The position numbers were made by a program, and so were the translations under genes. DNA of 64,000 bases. Origin: Rutidosis leptorrhynchoides. Its lineage: Eukaryota; Streptophyta; Magnoliopsida; Asterales; Asteraceae. The notes beneath the pieces are model-generated. The model saw nothing but the letters and a program-made list of their open reading frames with translations. It was not told the DNA's origin and did not search any database. The stretch is from positions 86,125,001 to 86,189,000 of the forward strand of contig NC_092342.1 in assembly GCF_046630445.1 (NCBI RefSeq), read 5' to 3'. Positions 49,716 to 61,465 of this stretch are shown here, piece by piece (position 1 is the first letter of the stretch; every line of letters begins with the position of its first letter).

Positions 49716-50285
49716 TTAGCCCAAAAAAAAATTTCCAGGGGTTGCCACCCCTTGGACCCCGCTTATCGGGGGCGCTGCCCCCGAACCCCCGTCATAATCA
49801 AGATAAGTTCAAACAAGTATGCACTCCACACTTCCCCAAACTTGTTCGATATTTATCAAGATTATTTTGGTTACAAATTAATCCCATTACACTTAAATCA
49901 TATTGGTGACATAGATCACCAAAACATTATAGATTGTAAGTATATATGTCAAAGAACGTTGCATATAGTTATCGTTTTGAAAACTTAAGTTTGTGGTCTC
50001 AAAGTATACTTATAACTCATTGTTGTTAGTTCACAATGAAATGTTAAATCATCCTTAAATCATGTTAAATATGTATAGATATGTACATATACATAATCGT
50101 ATAATTATCGTGTGTTATATAGTTCGTGATATCATCGGTCAAATTGGACGGTCAAACGTTGTGTGAAACTCTTTTCAAAAACATAAGTCTCAACAGTTTG
50201 GATTGCTTATCATGTTGGTAAGGTTTATTTTATGTAAATATTAATCTCATAAGTATAAAACGAACGGAAAATCTGGGTCGTTACA
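49714..50285. mobile_element. 572-bp insertion with TG...CA ends inside the 5' LTR
   Basis: Absent from the right LTR. Begins TGTTAGCCC and ends GGGTCGTTACA, so LTR-like ends. It contains a GC-rich hairpin block at 49736-49793 (GGGGTTGCCACCCC, GGGGGCGCTGCCCCC). Instead of a 5-bp duplication it is flanked by a ~118-bp direct repeat. Origin unknown; no coding sequence. Confidence 0.6.
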
Positions 50286-50402
50286 AGCTGTGTTTTCTGT
50301 CTCACGCAAGTAAGGATACAATGATGACAAACATATTTTTTTTTATATAGTGGTCGCTTTATTAGTAATGAATTGCATGTGGGACATTCCAGCATCTCAA
50401 TG
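50286..50402 (+). repeat. Duplicated segment, copy 2 (about 117 bp)
   Basis: Second copy of 49597-49715; continues into LTR sequence shared with the right LTR (GGCCGACCAAG). Confidence 0.85.
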
Positions 50403-51274
50403 GCCGACCAAGTTGGTGTAAGAGTTGTGAACTTGATTTTTTTTCTTTCTTTCTCTGTTGGACCGAATGGATACTTGGGCCAAGATTCCATTTATTACTT
50501 TGCTGAACTGCAAATTTGGGCCGTGAACTTACTGCATATTGGGTCGTGTATCAGCTTGAATAGTTGGGCTGTGAGTTTGTTACAATATTGGGCTGTTTGT
50601 TTACTGCATTCCCTTCTTTCTGCACGAACTAAATGCTGCTGTTGCAGCTGTCTTTGTATTGACAATATACTGAAACAAAGGATGTTGGTGATAATTATGA
50701 TCATAAGAATAAAATGATGATGATGCGAGTGTACAAGGATAATAATGTTAGATTAGGTTACTGACGATAGGATTAAGATAATTGTAGTTTAAGTCATTGA
50801 CGATTTCGTGATTAGTTGATAAATGATGTACGATGTGATGGTGAAGTTAGATGATGATTCAGTTAAACCAAAACTAACCGAAACCCTATTTTTGTTATAC
50901 CTCTTCTGTTTCTTTCGATGAAACCAACATCAACCGAGTTCCTTTGATTTTGCTAATGTTTGAAGAGCTTCAACAACCATAGTCGATTAGTTATTGCTTC
51001 AGTCGATCCAGTTTAAAAACAAGAGAACGAAATCCTCCATATTTACTTTTTGGACTTCATAAAATCGGGCCATTTAAGTTATGATGGACTCTTAAATGTT
51101 GGGTATTTATGTTTTAAATGATTTTGCAATATGGACTAATAGATGTTGGGCCCTATATTCGGTTTTCTATTTGGGCCGAAACCCAAATTTAATCGGATGA
51201 TAGAAGGAGAAAAACAGATACATGGTTATATAGTTTTAAGGAGAAAATTAAAACAGAAATGGAAGGAGAGGAGG

Positions 51275-51330
51275 AGTGGTCTAGGGAGTGTTCTGGTGAG
51301 CAAAAGGTCTTGAGTTCGAGCCCGGGCAAT
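51275..51330 (+). repeat. tRNA-like (SINE-head-like) segment in the LTR
   Basis: GTGGTCTAGGGAGTG followed after about 17 bases by GAGTTCGAGCCCGGGC resembles RNA polymerase III A and B boxes at tRNA-like spacing. Copied in the right LTR at about 59322-59377 with a weaker B box (GAGTTCGAGCTCGAGC). Probably an old SINE piece absorbed into the LTR. No tRNA cloverleaf is claimed. Confidence 0.4.
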
Positions 51331-51373
51331 GGTGTTTTATTTTTTAAAGCTCCTTTCTTCAAAGTTTGTATTC

Positions 51374-51376
<3 letters not shown>

Positions 51377-51457
<81 letters not shown>
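51377..51457. repeat. (AAT)n(ATT)n self-complementary microsatellite, 5' LTR copy
   Basis: About ten AAT-type then about sixteen ATT-type units, able to fold back. The right LTR copy (59423-59529) is longer, with a different balance. Confidence 0.85.
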
Positions 51458-51459
<2 letters not shown>

Positions 51460-52805
51460 GTATTAAGTACTATTATCATTATTATTATTATTATTATTAT
51501 TATCACTATTATCATTTTTATGAGTATTAATATTATTTCTATGAAAATTTCTATTATTATTAACCTTATGAATATTATAAATATTATTATTATGATTATC
51601 ATCATTAAAATTATTATTTTTAACATTAAAATTATTATTTTTAACATTATTTATCTAAAGTATATATAAAATAAATATAGTTAATTATTAATGAAACATA
51701 CAAATTACTAAAATAACAATTAGTAGTAATACATAACTTGTTCGATTACAATTATGTGTGTTAATATATATATAAATGATATAGGTTCGTGAATCCGAGG
51801 TCAACCCTGCATTGTTCAGTATCGTCGTATGAATATTTTTACTACAAAATATTGTAGAGTGAGTTCATTTGATTGCCTTTTACTCTTTACATTTTTTGGG
51901 ACTGAGAATACATGCGCTGTTTTTACAACTGCTTTATTAAATGCTTTTGAAATACATGTTGAACTGCGAATACATGAAATGCTTTTATAAATGTTTGACG
52001 AGATAGATACAAGCAAAACATTCCTCGAATGAATTATGAGGACGTGATAATTGCCACCATTGAATTATGTGGACGTGATAATTGCCACAATTAATATGAA
52101 TATTTTTCCCCTGATTATTATTGCTTGGTAACCTAAGAATTAGGGAACATCACTAATTTTGAGAATTAGTGCACGCCTAATTGACGCGAATCCTAAAGGT
52201 AGCTACCGGGTTTAACACCCCCACCCAGAATGTTCACTAGACGGAAGGGCTAGTGGGCGTGGTGTTTAGTACTTCGAAGTTTATATGATTATTATACAGA
52301 CGAGATGTTCTGTTTTGGGGATATTATTATGCGCATTATATGTTAAGGTCGGTTACCAAGCCAAGCTATGAAAGAAATGAAAAGTGAATGTTATGTATCG
52401 AGAGAATGATTTTATACACAGGTTATGTGTATGTTATTTTTGTGCACAATATATGTGTACGGTTACTAATATTTATGAAAGATGATTTCGTACACGAGAA
52501 AGGTGTACTGTATTTAAAAGATATCGCATGTACATTACAGGTGGGTATAGGATTCGGGCCCATTTGTACCATGCATCATTTAAATCTTGTGGTCTATCAA
52601 AATGATGAATTTTATTGTTTTATGATAAATCTATGAACTCACCAACCTTTTGGTTAACACTTGAAAGCATGTTTATTCTCAGGTATGAAAGAAATCTTCC
52701 GCTGTGCATTTGCTCATTGTAAAGACATTATTTGGAGTCGATCATCGCAATGAAACCAGATGTTGGTGACTTCGTCCAGTCGGATTAGGATAGGGTATGA
52801 CAATG

Positions 52806-52817
52806 TGGTATCAGAGC
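52806..52817 (+). other. Primer binding site of the non-autonomous element
   Basis: TGGTATCAGAGC three bases after the LTR end. The leader that follows (GGTCTTAG.GAACCAG, then GGATGCATTAGTGAGTCTGG) matches that of the chromovirus at 36064-36150. Confidence 0.85.
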
Positions 52818-53241
52818 GGTGGTCTTAGCGAACCAGGTCTTGCATTAGTGTATCTAACTGATAGTCGTTAGGATGCATTAGTGAGTCTGGACTTCGACCG
52901 TGTCTGCATGTCAAAAGTTTTGCTTATCATTTTTGTCTGAAATTATCTGCTTATCATCCTTAGGAAATTACTTGCTCATTATTTTTAGTCTAGACACGTT
53001 TTACTGCATTGACTGTATGAATAGTGTATAGCAAAATTCATATCTTAGCGTATCTGGCAATTCATATCTTAGCGTATCTGTTACTGTAGACCTTGCCTGA
53101 TATCTCTAGTAAATTTCTCCGTAATTTAAGGGATCCTGGTACTATATATATCTATGCATATTATGCATTGAGAATACATCCAACTATCAATTGTTGTCAC
53201 TAAACTCTTCATACCAAAAATCTTTTCTGTGATCACGTAAG

Positions 53242-53748
53242 ATGGCCTCTACGAATCAACCACGTTCCTCTGAATCCGAAGATAGCGTGACAGGAGCACA
53301 CCAACCAATCAACTACCGTGATTACTGGATAAAATGGAGGTGGGTTCGTGACATACTCACCCTATGGAAAAGGGAAGAAAGTACTCCATATCATGAACCG
53401 AATCAACCACCTAACCTTGGAGTACTCGACCCGCTCACCGGCGAACCTGTTCGCAACACCGTTTATACCCTTTTTGCAAGAATTTTTCATCTTGAGGCTA
53501 CCATTAACGGAACTAGAGAAGATATCCGACCTCTACCTCACACTGATAACCAACCAGGGTTAGTAGAAGAAGTTAAAGAATTCTGAGCTCGAGTGTTAAC
53601 TTTAGAGAGCACGGTACATAATTTGCAAGCACCAACAGTATCACCAACACCAGTAACATCACCAGCCTCAGCACCAACAGCACTAGTACCACCAACAACA
53701 ACATCCACGTCACCAGCTTCGACATCTCATTCTGTACCTCAAGTATAA
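53242..53748 (+). pseudogene. Small unknown ORF in the cargo slot, one internal stop
   Basis: ATG at 53242 (MASTNQPRSSESEDSVTG). 114 residues run to a TGA at 53584-53586; the same frame continues to 53748, 169 codons in all. Trp/Tyr-rich block YRDYWIKWRWVRDIL near residues 28-42, then a Pro/Asn block, a short helix (YTLFARIFHLEATING) and, after the stop, a leucine-spaced helix and a Pro/Thr/Ser/Ala-rich tail. Not Gag, no zinc knuckle, no known domain. The stop fits one C-to-T change. It occupies the same place as the acidic and F-box ORFs of the chromovirus. Confidence 0.6.
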
Positions 53749-53985
53749 TCATCGTTCTACGTATCGTTCTACATCATTTATCTTCGTTCGACATGATGAT
53801 TATGTAATCTCTAATGTTTTAGAGATTATATATTCTTGTTCTAACGGTAAACCAAATGAGTTAAATATCATATTGACTCATTAAATCCATGATTACATCT
53901 GAAGAAAATATACATATGTATATATGTTTTCATAAAGTTTGTAATTAAAACTTCTTTTGTACAAACTGTTAATGGTGAAAATATT

Positions 53986-53999
53986 TTAACGGGTAGGTA
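53986..53999 (+). other. Internal copy of the PPT motif, non-autonomous element
   Basis: TTAACGGGTAGGTA, identical in 14 bases to the motif before its right LTR (56751-56764) and to both copies in the chromovirus. Confidence 0.65.
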
Positions 54000-56439
54000 A
54001 TACTCGAAGAATATTAGATTTCACATTAATAAGTAACATTGTACATTCTTCGAATCTGATTCAAAAGTCATTTACTATCCTACTTACATCCACAGATATA
54101 CGTATCTGTTCACCGCAGAATAACCATCTTCACTCAATTTCATATTGGATTTTGACTTATCAGAATCCAACAAGTGGCATAATGAAGAAAACATTGGATA
54201 AAATAAAATTTGTTAGAAACAAACAAATTAACTATAAGAAATTTTGTTAAGAATCCACGCTAACTGTTCCTAGCTAACTGTTAATTCCGTATTACATTTT
54301 ATTTATCGCATTTTATTTATCGCAATTCTAATCCTCGCAATTTTATTTATTGTCATTTAATTTCTGTCATTTATTTTACGCACTTTAAATATCGGGACAC
54401 GTATACAAGGTTTTGACATATCATATCGACGCATCTATATATATTATTTGGAATAACCATAGACACTCTATATGCAGTAATGCTGGAGTTAGCTATAGAG
54501 GGTTGAGGTTGATTCTATAATAATATATATAGTTTGAGTTGTGATCGAGTCTGAGACATGTACACGGGTCACGATACGTATTAATTAATTCGAATATTAT
54601 ATATTAAACTATATATGAATTATTGGACGGTTACTGTGGACTATCGACGGTGGACTAAGAACATTGGACAATCAAATTGAATTAAAATATTGATTATAAC
54701 ATATGCAACTAAAAAATTCTTTAAGTTTGCCACTTGATTTTCCCTTAAACCTCATTTGTATCTTGACGATTACAACCTACGTTCAAACCTTTCATGATTC
54801 TTGAAAACACCTCAATCGAGAGGATGAACCAACCGTACTTCATCTACGGAAGAAAATATTGATGCATATAGTTATGCACCTGAAAAACTCTCGGAAATTG
54901 AGTAAACGTTTAACACGTATCTATGCTAGCTCCTTTGGCGTTGTTATTACCGAAAAATCACTTTGCAATCCCTTTCCGAATTAGCCAATTTTGTCACAGC
55001 TCCAGCAAATCAACTTTGACTTTTCGTTCGAAACAACCTTATTATAACCTTGATATATACGTTGTCTTTTCTCCTTCGTTATCGGAGAACCTTTTATATT
55101 CCACCATATTACCATCAATGTTTAATCATCTAAAAACACAATTTTCTTGAAACCACTTCGGATTGATAACCGATGAATCAGATATGGTAGCATTAAATAC
55201 AGAGAAAACAGCAAAATCATATATGGTCTAAATGGCTAAAAGTTTGATAATAAAGAATGGAATGTTGGGAACACAAATATAAGGGCCATACTCTATATTC
55301 AAAGAATCCAGATAATGAAGAATGGATTGAGCTAACTCTGAAGGAGACCAAGGACAAATACAAGGGCCATACTCTATATTCAAAGAATCCAGATAATTCT
55401 GGATTCGTTGAAATCTTTAGAGAATATCTTGCTCCGAAGTCATGTTAAAATCTTGCGAATTTTTTTTCATCAACCTTCGAACTTGGAAATTCCAAAATAT
55501 CATCATGTTTATGAGGATATTTTCATAAATAATCTTGTCCGATATTAATTATCTTTCTGCTCTATCTGTGTTATATCATAAAAGAAACTGTTTTAGTTTC
55601 TAAAATTCTGAAAAATTCGAATTTGAATTATGAATGATTTTGAAGTAGTGTTGAAAATTGATGCATGAGTTAGTATAATATAATGACACTTGATCAACGT
55701 GATTATATTACAGTAAGTCATGCTGAGTTTCTAAAGGAACATGATGATTCACAGATTATAACGTTATCATGTGCCATGTTACACGACTCTTACATTCTAT
55801 CTAATATATAAACGTATCAAGAACATAAATTCCTGATAGTTCTATCTTTTCTTCTGAAATCTGGTGACTTAACCAATCAAGATCATGCTATCACAATCTC
55901 TCTCTTAGAACATTTATTATGTTCATCCGAAATTACATACCTAAGAATTCTGGACCATTACTCGCTTGACTTAAAACTCGAGAAGAGAAGACAAGAGCAT
56001 GAAGCTCCAATATATATGGAAAAATATAAAGTCCAATGACAACACCGAAATTACAAACCGTGTATATTAATACGAATAGCAGTATAAAGACACGGTAGAA
56101 TTAAGAATAGTATCACCCCAAGGTAATAGTAGAAGTAAACAGATTTTTTCTGGTGGGAGATTGAAAAGAAGGATGACAGAAATGATAATTAGGAAAATAC
56201 CAAGGATTAGAACTGAATTAAGCATTTTCACAATCTTTCGAATTTAGAAATTTAGTATAGGAGTGATAAAAGTAATGGAACGGAAGAGTTTAATTTATAA
56301 TGGAAATATCTGATAGAGTAATCGAGGCAGATCATCGTATTTAATTATAGAGATCTTAATTTCCTTATTCGTTGAAGAATCAAATCTTTTAGATTTCAAA
56401 GATTTTCTTTATATCCCTTGAATCCCGGAATTCAACCAA

Positions 56440-56572
56440 GACAACGTCAAAAGTTAAGACGCATCTTATTTTCAAAAAAAAAAAAAAAATTCAACTGTGA
56501 CTACATCAAAAGTTAAGACGCATCTTATTTTCAAAAATTCAACCGTGACTACGTCAAAAGTTAAGACGAACC
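56440..56572. repeat. Three-copy ~55-bp tandem repeat
   Basis: Units built on AACGTCAAAAGTTAAGACGC..., the second and third reading CTACATCAAAAGTTAAGACG and CTACGTCAAAAGTTAAGACG, separated by a poly(A) expansion in one unit. Confidence 0.75.
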
Positions 56573-56750
56573 TCTAATTACTTCATCTCAATCTGTTATG
56601 ACAACTTTACTCGTACGCTTCACCTAATCGAATCGTTTTATCTATATTAATCTATAATGATAAAACTCCATTTATCAACTCATATGCGTCATGAACACAT
56701 TTTTATTGTTAGCCATGACCACCTCACTCAAATTTCGGGACGAAATTTCT

Positions 56751-56765
56751 TTAACGGGTAGGTAC
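56751..56765 (+). other. Polypurine tract region of the non-autonomous element
   Basis: TTAACGGGTAGGTAC directly before the right LTR, after AAATTTCGGGACGAAATTT (56730-56748). Confidence 0.75.
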
Positions 56766-59420
56766 TGTGACGACCCGGGAATTTCCGACTAAATTTAAAC
56801 TTAATCTTTATATGATTTCGATACGATAAGCAAAGTATGTATTGTTGAGTCTAGAAAATTTTGAAATGATGTTTATATATTCAATTGACCTTCGACTGCT
56901 CTCGACGATTCACGAACAATTAATTGTAAATAGATATGTGTGTATGTATATATAAATAATAATTCAAAATATAAATTGAGGTATTTTATGTTGTTGTTAT
57001 TAAAAATTAATAAAATAAAAATAGAATATTATAATAATTATTACTTAAAATATATTTCTATATATAAATAAAGTATATTAAAAATAAATATTAAATGATT
57101 GTAATACTCGTTTGATGTTTCGATTGATATTAAACAAATCAAATTCAAACTTATGTAATTTTAAAATAAAAGGTGATCCGAAAATGAGTTATATAAGTTA
57201 TAGGCTTATTAAAAACTATATTTAGGATCTAATTATTTAATTTTAACACTTTTTATATTTTACCCAGAATTGAGAGGGACAGTTGATGTAATTTTTATTT
57301 AATAGTTAATGATCGAATTTTATACCATAATGACCGAAATAAATAAAGATATTTAAATTAAAAATATGGAATTTTTTCGAGGACTTTTATCTGCCACTGA
57401 TTTCAAATAAGTACACGATACACAGCCTGTGAAATATATGACTGGTTACTGTTATGACACTCAATCACACGTTTCATAAATTTTAATTTCTATTATAATT
57501 AATATTATATTATATTATTATTATTATTAATTATTAAATTACATATATTTCTGTTTACAATCAACCCGTGAATTGATTAAACGTGTAACTGTAATTGGAA
57601 TGAAGTGAATTGGAACTGTACTAGATTGCTCTGATTGATGAATCCTTATCATAGAATTATTATTAATTATTATTAAATCTATATTATAATATGAGTTATA
57701 TTTCTATATATACATATTTATGCATATGTGAATCTTCATTACACCCACAAATAACAACATCCCATTCCATCTATCTTTAACTTTCATCTGCTATCACCAC
57801 TCAACCAACCTCACGACACCACAAACGGCCACCTTCAACCTCCGGTATCCACCACTACATTCATCATCGAACAACCTCAAACTACTCATCTCTCTGCTCG
57901 ATGAGACCATCATTAAATAACCGAAAACACACTACTACTCCTACTTCTTAATGATACTCGAACAAGACCCAATAACCCACCACAAACCCATTTTCTTTTG
58001 TGATTAAACTGTCACCTTCAAAACCCATTTAAACACGATCAACACTGTACGGTTAAAACCATCCCATCTGTTGCTATATTGTTTGCTACTACGACTCGTT
58101 TTAGTCAAGACCAAGAACACTACTATTTGGTCCCATCAATTTTCGATCCACTTTCAGCTGTACCTGCTATTCGAAAAACACAAACCCAATAAAAACTCCA
58201 TTTACAACCTCCCTTTAACACTATAAACCACTGCTACTATTCTCGTATATATTTCTATTATTACAGCCGTTAGACAAGTACCACAACAATCTCAAACCAC
58301 CACCTTTTGTTTATTTTTTTTCTCGCGTTCCAGCTGTGTTTTCTGTCTCACGCAAGTAAGGATACAATGATGACAAACATATTTTTTATATATATAGTGG
58401 TCGCTTTATTAGTAATGAATTGCATGTGGGACATTCCAGCATCTCAATGGCCGACCAAGTTGGTGTAAGAGTTGTGAACTTGATTTTTTTTCTTTCTTTC
58501 TTTGTTGGACCGAATGGATACTTGGGCCAAGATTCCATTTATTACTTTGCTGGACTGCAAATTTGGGCCGTGAACTTACTGCATATTGGGTCGTGTATCA
58601 GCCTGAATAGTTGGGCTGTGAGTTTGTTACAATATTGGGCTGTTTGTTTACTGCATTCCCTTCTTTCTGCACGAACTAAATGCTGCTGTTGCAGCTGTCT
58701 TTGTATCGACAATATACTGAAACAAAGGATGTTGGTGATAATTATGATCATAAGAATAAAATGATGATGATGCGAGTGTACAAGGATAATAATGTTAGAT
58801 TAGGTTAATGACGATAGGATTAAGATAATTATAGTTTAAGTCATTGACGATTTCGTGATTAGTTGATAAATGATGTACGATGTGATGGTGAAGTTAGATG
58901 ATGATTCAGTTAAACCAAAACTAACCGAAACCCTATTTTTGTTATTCCTCTTCTGTTTCTTTCGATGAAACCAACATCAACCGAGTTCCTTTGATTTTGC
59001 TAATGTTTAAAGAGCTTCAACAACCATAGTCGATTAGTTATTGCTTCAGCCGATCCAGTTTAAAAACAAGAGAATGAAATCCTCCATATTTACTTTTTGG
59101 ACTTCATAAAATCGGGCCATTTAAGTTATGATGGACTCTTAGATGTTGGGTATTTATGTTTTAAATGATTTTGCAATATGGACTAATCGATGTTGGGCCC
59201 TATATTCGGTTTTCTATTTGGGCCGAAACCCAAATTTAATCGGATGATAGAAGGAGAAAAACAGATACATGGTTATATAGTTTTAAGGAGAAAATTAAAA
59301 CAGAAATGGAAGGAGAGGAGGAGTGGTCTAGGGAGTGTTCTGGTGAGAAAAAGGTCTTGAGTTCGAGCTCGAGCAATGGTATTTTATTTTTTAAAGCTCC
59401 TTTCTTCAAAGTTTGTATTC

Positions 59421-59504
<84 letters not shown>

Positions 59505-60535
59505 TATTATTATTATTATTATTATTATTAAGTATTAAGTACTATTATCATTATTATTATTATTATTATTATCACTATTATTATTTTTATGAGTATTAAT
59601 ATTATTTCTATGAAAATTTCTATTATTATTAACCTTATGAATATTATAAATATTATTATTATGATTATCATCATTAAAATTATTATTTTTAACATTAAAA
59701 TTATTATTTTTAACATTATTTATCTAAAGTATATATAAAATAAATATAGTTAATTATTAATGAAACATACAAATTACTAAAATAACAATTAGTAGTAATA
59801 CATAACTTGTTCGATTACAATTATGTGTGTTAATATATATATAAATGATATAGGTTCGTGAATCCGAGGTCAACCCTGCATTGTTCAGTATCGTCGTATG
59901 AATATTTTTACTACAAAATATTGTAGAGTGAGTTCATTTGATTCCCTTTTACTCTTTACATTTTTTGGGACTGAGAATACATGCGCTGTTTTTACAACTG
60001 CTTTATTAAATGCTTTTGAAATATATGTTGAACTGCGAATACATGAAATGCTTTTATAAATATTTGACGAGATAGACACAAGCAAAACATTCCTCGAATG
60101 AATTATGTGGACGTGATAATTGCCACCATTGAATTATGTGGACGTGATAATTGCCACAATTAATATGAATATTTTTCCCCTGATTATTATTGCTTGGTAA
60201 CCTAAGAATTAGGGAACATTACTAATTTTGAGAATTAGTACACGCCTAATTGACGCGAATCCTAGAGGTAGCTACCGGGTTTAACACCCCCACCCAGAAT
60301 GTTCACTATACGGAAGGGCTAGTGGGCGTGGTGTTTAGTACTTCGAAGTTTATATGATTATTATACAGACGAGATGTTCTGTTTTGGGGATATTATTATG
60401 CGTATTATATGTTAAGGTCGGTTACCAAGCCAAGCTATGAAAGAAATGAAAAGTGAATGTTATGTATCGAGAGAATGATTTTATACACAGGTTATGTGTA
60501 TGTTATTTTTGTGCACAATATATGTGTACGGTTAC
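56766..60535 (+). repeat. 3' LTR of the non-autonomous element, interrupted
   Basis: 3770 bp matching the left LTR up to GTGTACGGTTAC; the left LTR goes on with TAATATTTATG at 52467. The break coincides with the TG start of another LTR. It lacks the 572-bp insertion and extra segment of the left LTR. Confidence 0.88.
59423..59529. repeat. (AAT)n(ATT)n microsatellite, 3' LTR copy
   Basis: About 27 AAT-type units then about nine ATT-type units; compare 51377-51457. Confidence 0.85.
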
Positions 60536-61283
60536 TGTGACAACCCGGAAATTTCCAACCAAATTTAAACTTTAATCTTTATATGTTTCTGACACGATAA
60601 GCAATATTTGTTAAGTTAAATTGCAAGAATTTTAAACTATGTTCATACATTCATTCAACCTCGACCAAGTTCCAACGATTCACGGACCATTAAATGAATA
60701 TGATTATATATGTATATGTCTATATATATTATAACTTGAAACGTAAACAAAATATTAGATTAAATACTTTATATGATTATATCTGTTTCAAAATATTTAT
60801 CAATGGAATTAGAAGATAAGATCAAATGATTGAATTATCAGATATATTGAATTATGATTACAAGTCTCTGTTGAAAGGCCCACGTTGATTTGAGAAATCT
60901 TTCCGTTTTAACAATATTCGGAAAATGGTAAAGTGATTTATAAATAAGAACAAATTGTCAATCATTGAGAACTAGACAAAGGATAGTGGAAGATTGAATC
61001 TCATAAAGACTCGATTGATCTATTTAGTTTCAAACATACAAAAACGTTTTCAGTTTAAAAAGAACTTTATTATTAAAACGTATATAACTTTTATAAATAT
61101 CTAGAACCACTTTTGACAACTCATTACTTAACTAGTATGATAAAGATAACGATATTTATATTTTATTTTATTAAACGATTTAAATTAATATTATATATAT
61201 TTATACGCGTATTATACGTACATAGTTTTATACTTTTACTATACTTAAACTTTACCTCTACTTTATTTTTACTTTACTTTAAC

Positions 61284-61448
61284 TTTAATAATTCACTTTA
61301 ATAATTCATACTTTAATAATTCACTTTAATAATTCATACTTTAATAATTCACTTTAATAATTCATACTTTAATAATTCACTTTAATAATTCATACTTAAA
61401 TAATTCACTTTAATAATTCATACTTTAATAATTCACTTTAATAATTCA
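61284..61448. repeat. Tandem repeat of ~28 bp in the third LTR
   Basis: About six units alternating TTTAATAATTCAC and TTTAATAATTCATAC, directly upstream of a TATA-like box at 61458. Confidence 0.85.
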
Positions 61449-61457
61449 AAAATCTAT

Positions 61458-61465
61458 TATAAATA
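61458..61465 (+). promoter_or_regulatory. TATA-like box in the third LTR
   Basis: TATAAATA just after the tandem repeat array. Promoter role inferred from position and sequence only. Confidence 0.4.

Larger units (their letters stand above)
48032..52802 (+). repeat. 5' LTR of the non-autonomous element (with insertion)
   Basis: 4771 bp, TGTGACGACCC...TATGACA. Relative to the right LTR it has an extra ~689 bp (a duplicated segment plus 49714-50285). Without this it would be about 4.08 kb. It contains a tRNA-like A/B-box segment near 51275-51330 and an (AAT)n(ATT)n tract. Confidence 0.85.
53749..56730 (+). other. Non-coding interior where gag-pol would be expected
   Basis: No Gag or Pol motif in any frame. 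Contents: internal PPT-like motif (53986-53999); a 54400-54680 block similar to the chromovirus LTR at 34790-35040; a 42-bp direct duplication (55272-55313 and 55356-55397) that makes KYKGHTLYSKNPDN twice in a short open frame; a three-copy ~55-bp tandem repeat (56440-56572). 54700-56440 looks like decayed sequence. Confidence 0.6.
48032..60535 (+). mobile_element. Non-autonomous giant-LTR Gypsy-related element, right LTR interrupted
   Basis: Left LTR 48032-52802, PBS at 52806, interior to 56765, right LTR from 56766 until it is cut at 60535. The interior is about 4 kb and has no gag, protease, RT or integrase. Its PBS leader (to about 52920) and the motif pair before its right LTR are close to those of the chromovirus at 32624-46067, so it probably depends on such a relative. 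The missing right end (counterpart of 52470-52802) should lie beyond the third element. By eye the two LTRs are very similar outside microsatellites and one 0.7-kb insertion. Confidence 0.85.

Noticed and set aside
50225..50717. 114-aa and 69-aa ORFs, repeated at 58420-58764
   Set aside because: They are in LTR sequence, repeated because of the LTR pair, with no domain and frame not clearly conserved.
61284..61448. Regularly spaced short repeats as a CRISPR array
   Set aside because: The units are directly tandem, AT-rich, without unique spacers, and in a plant LTR.
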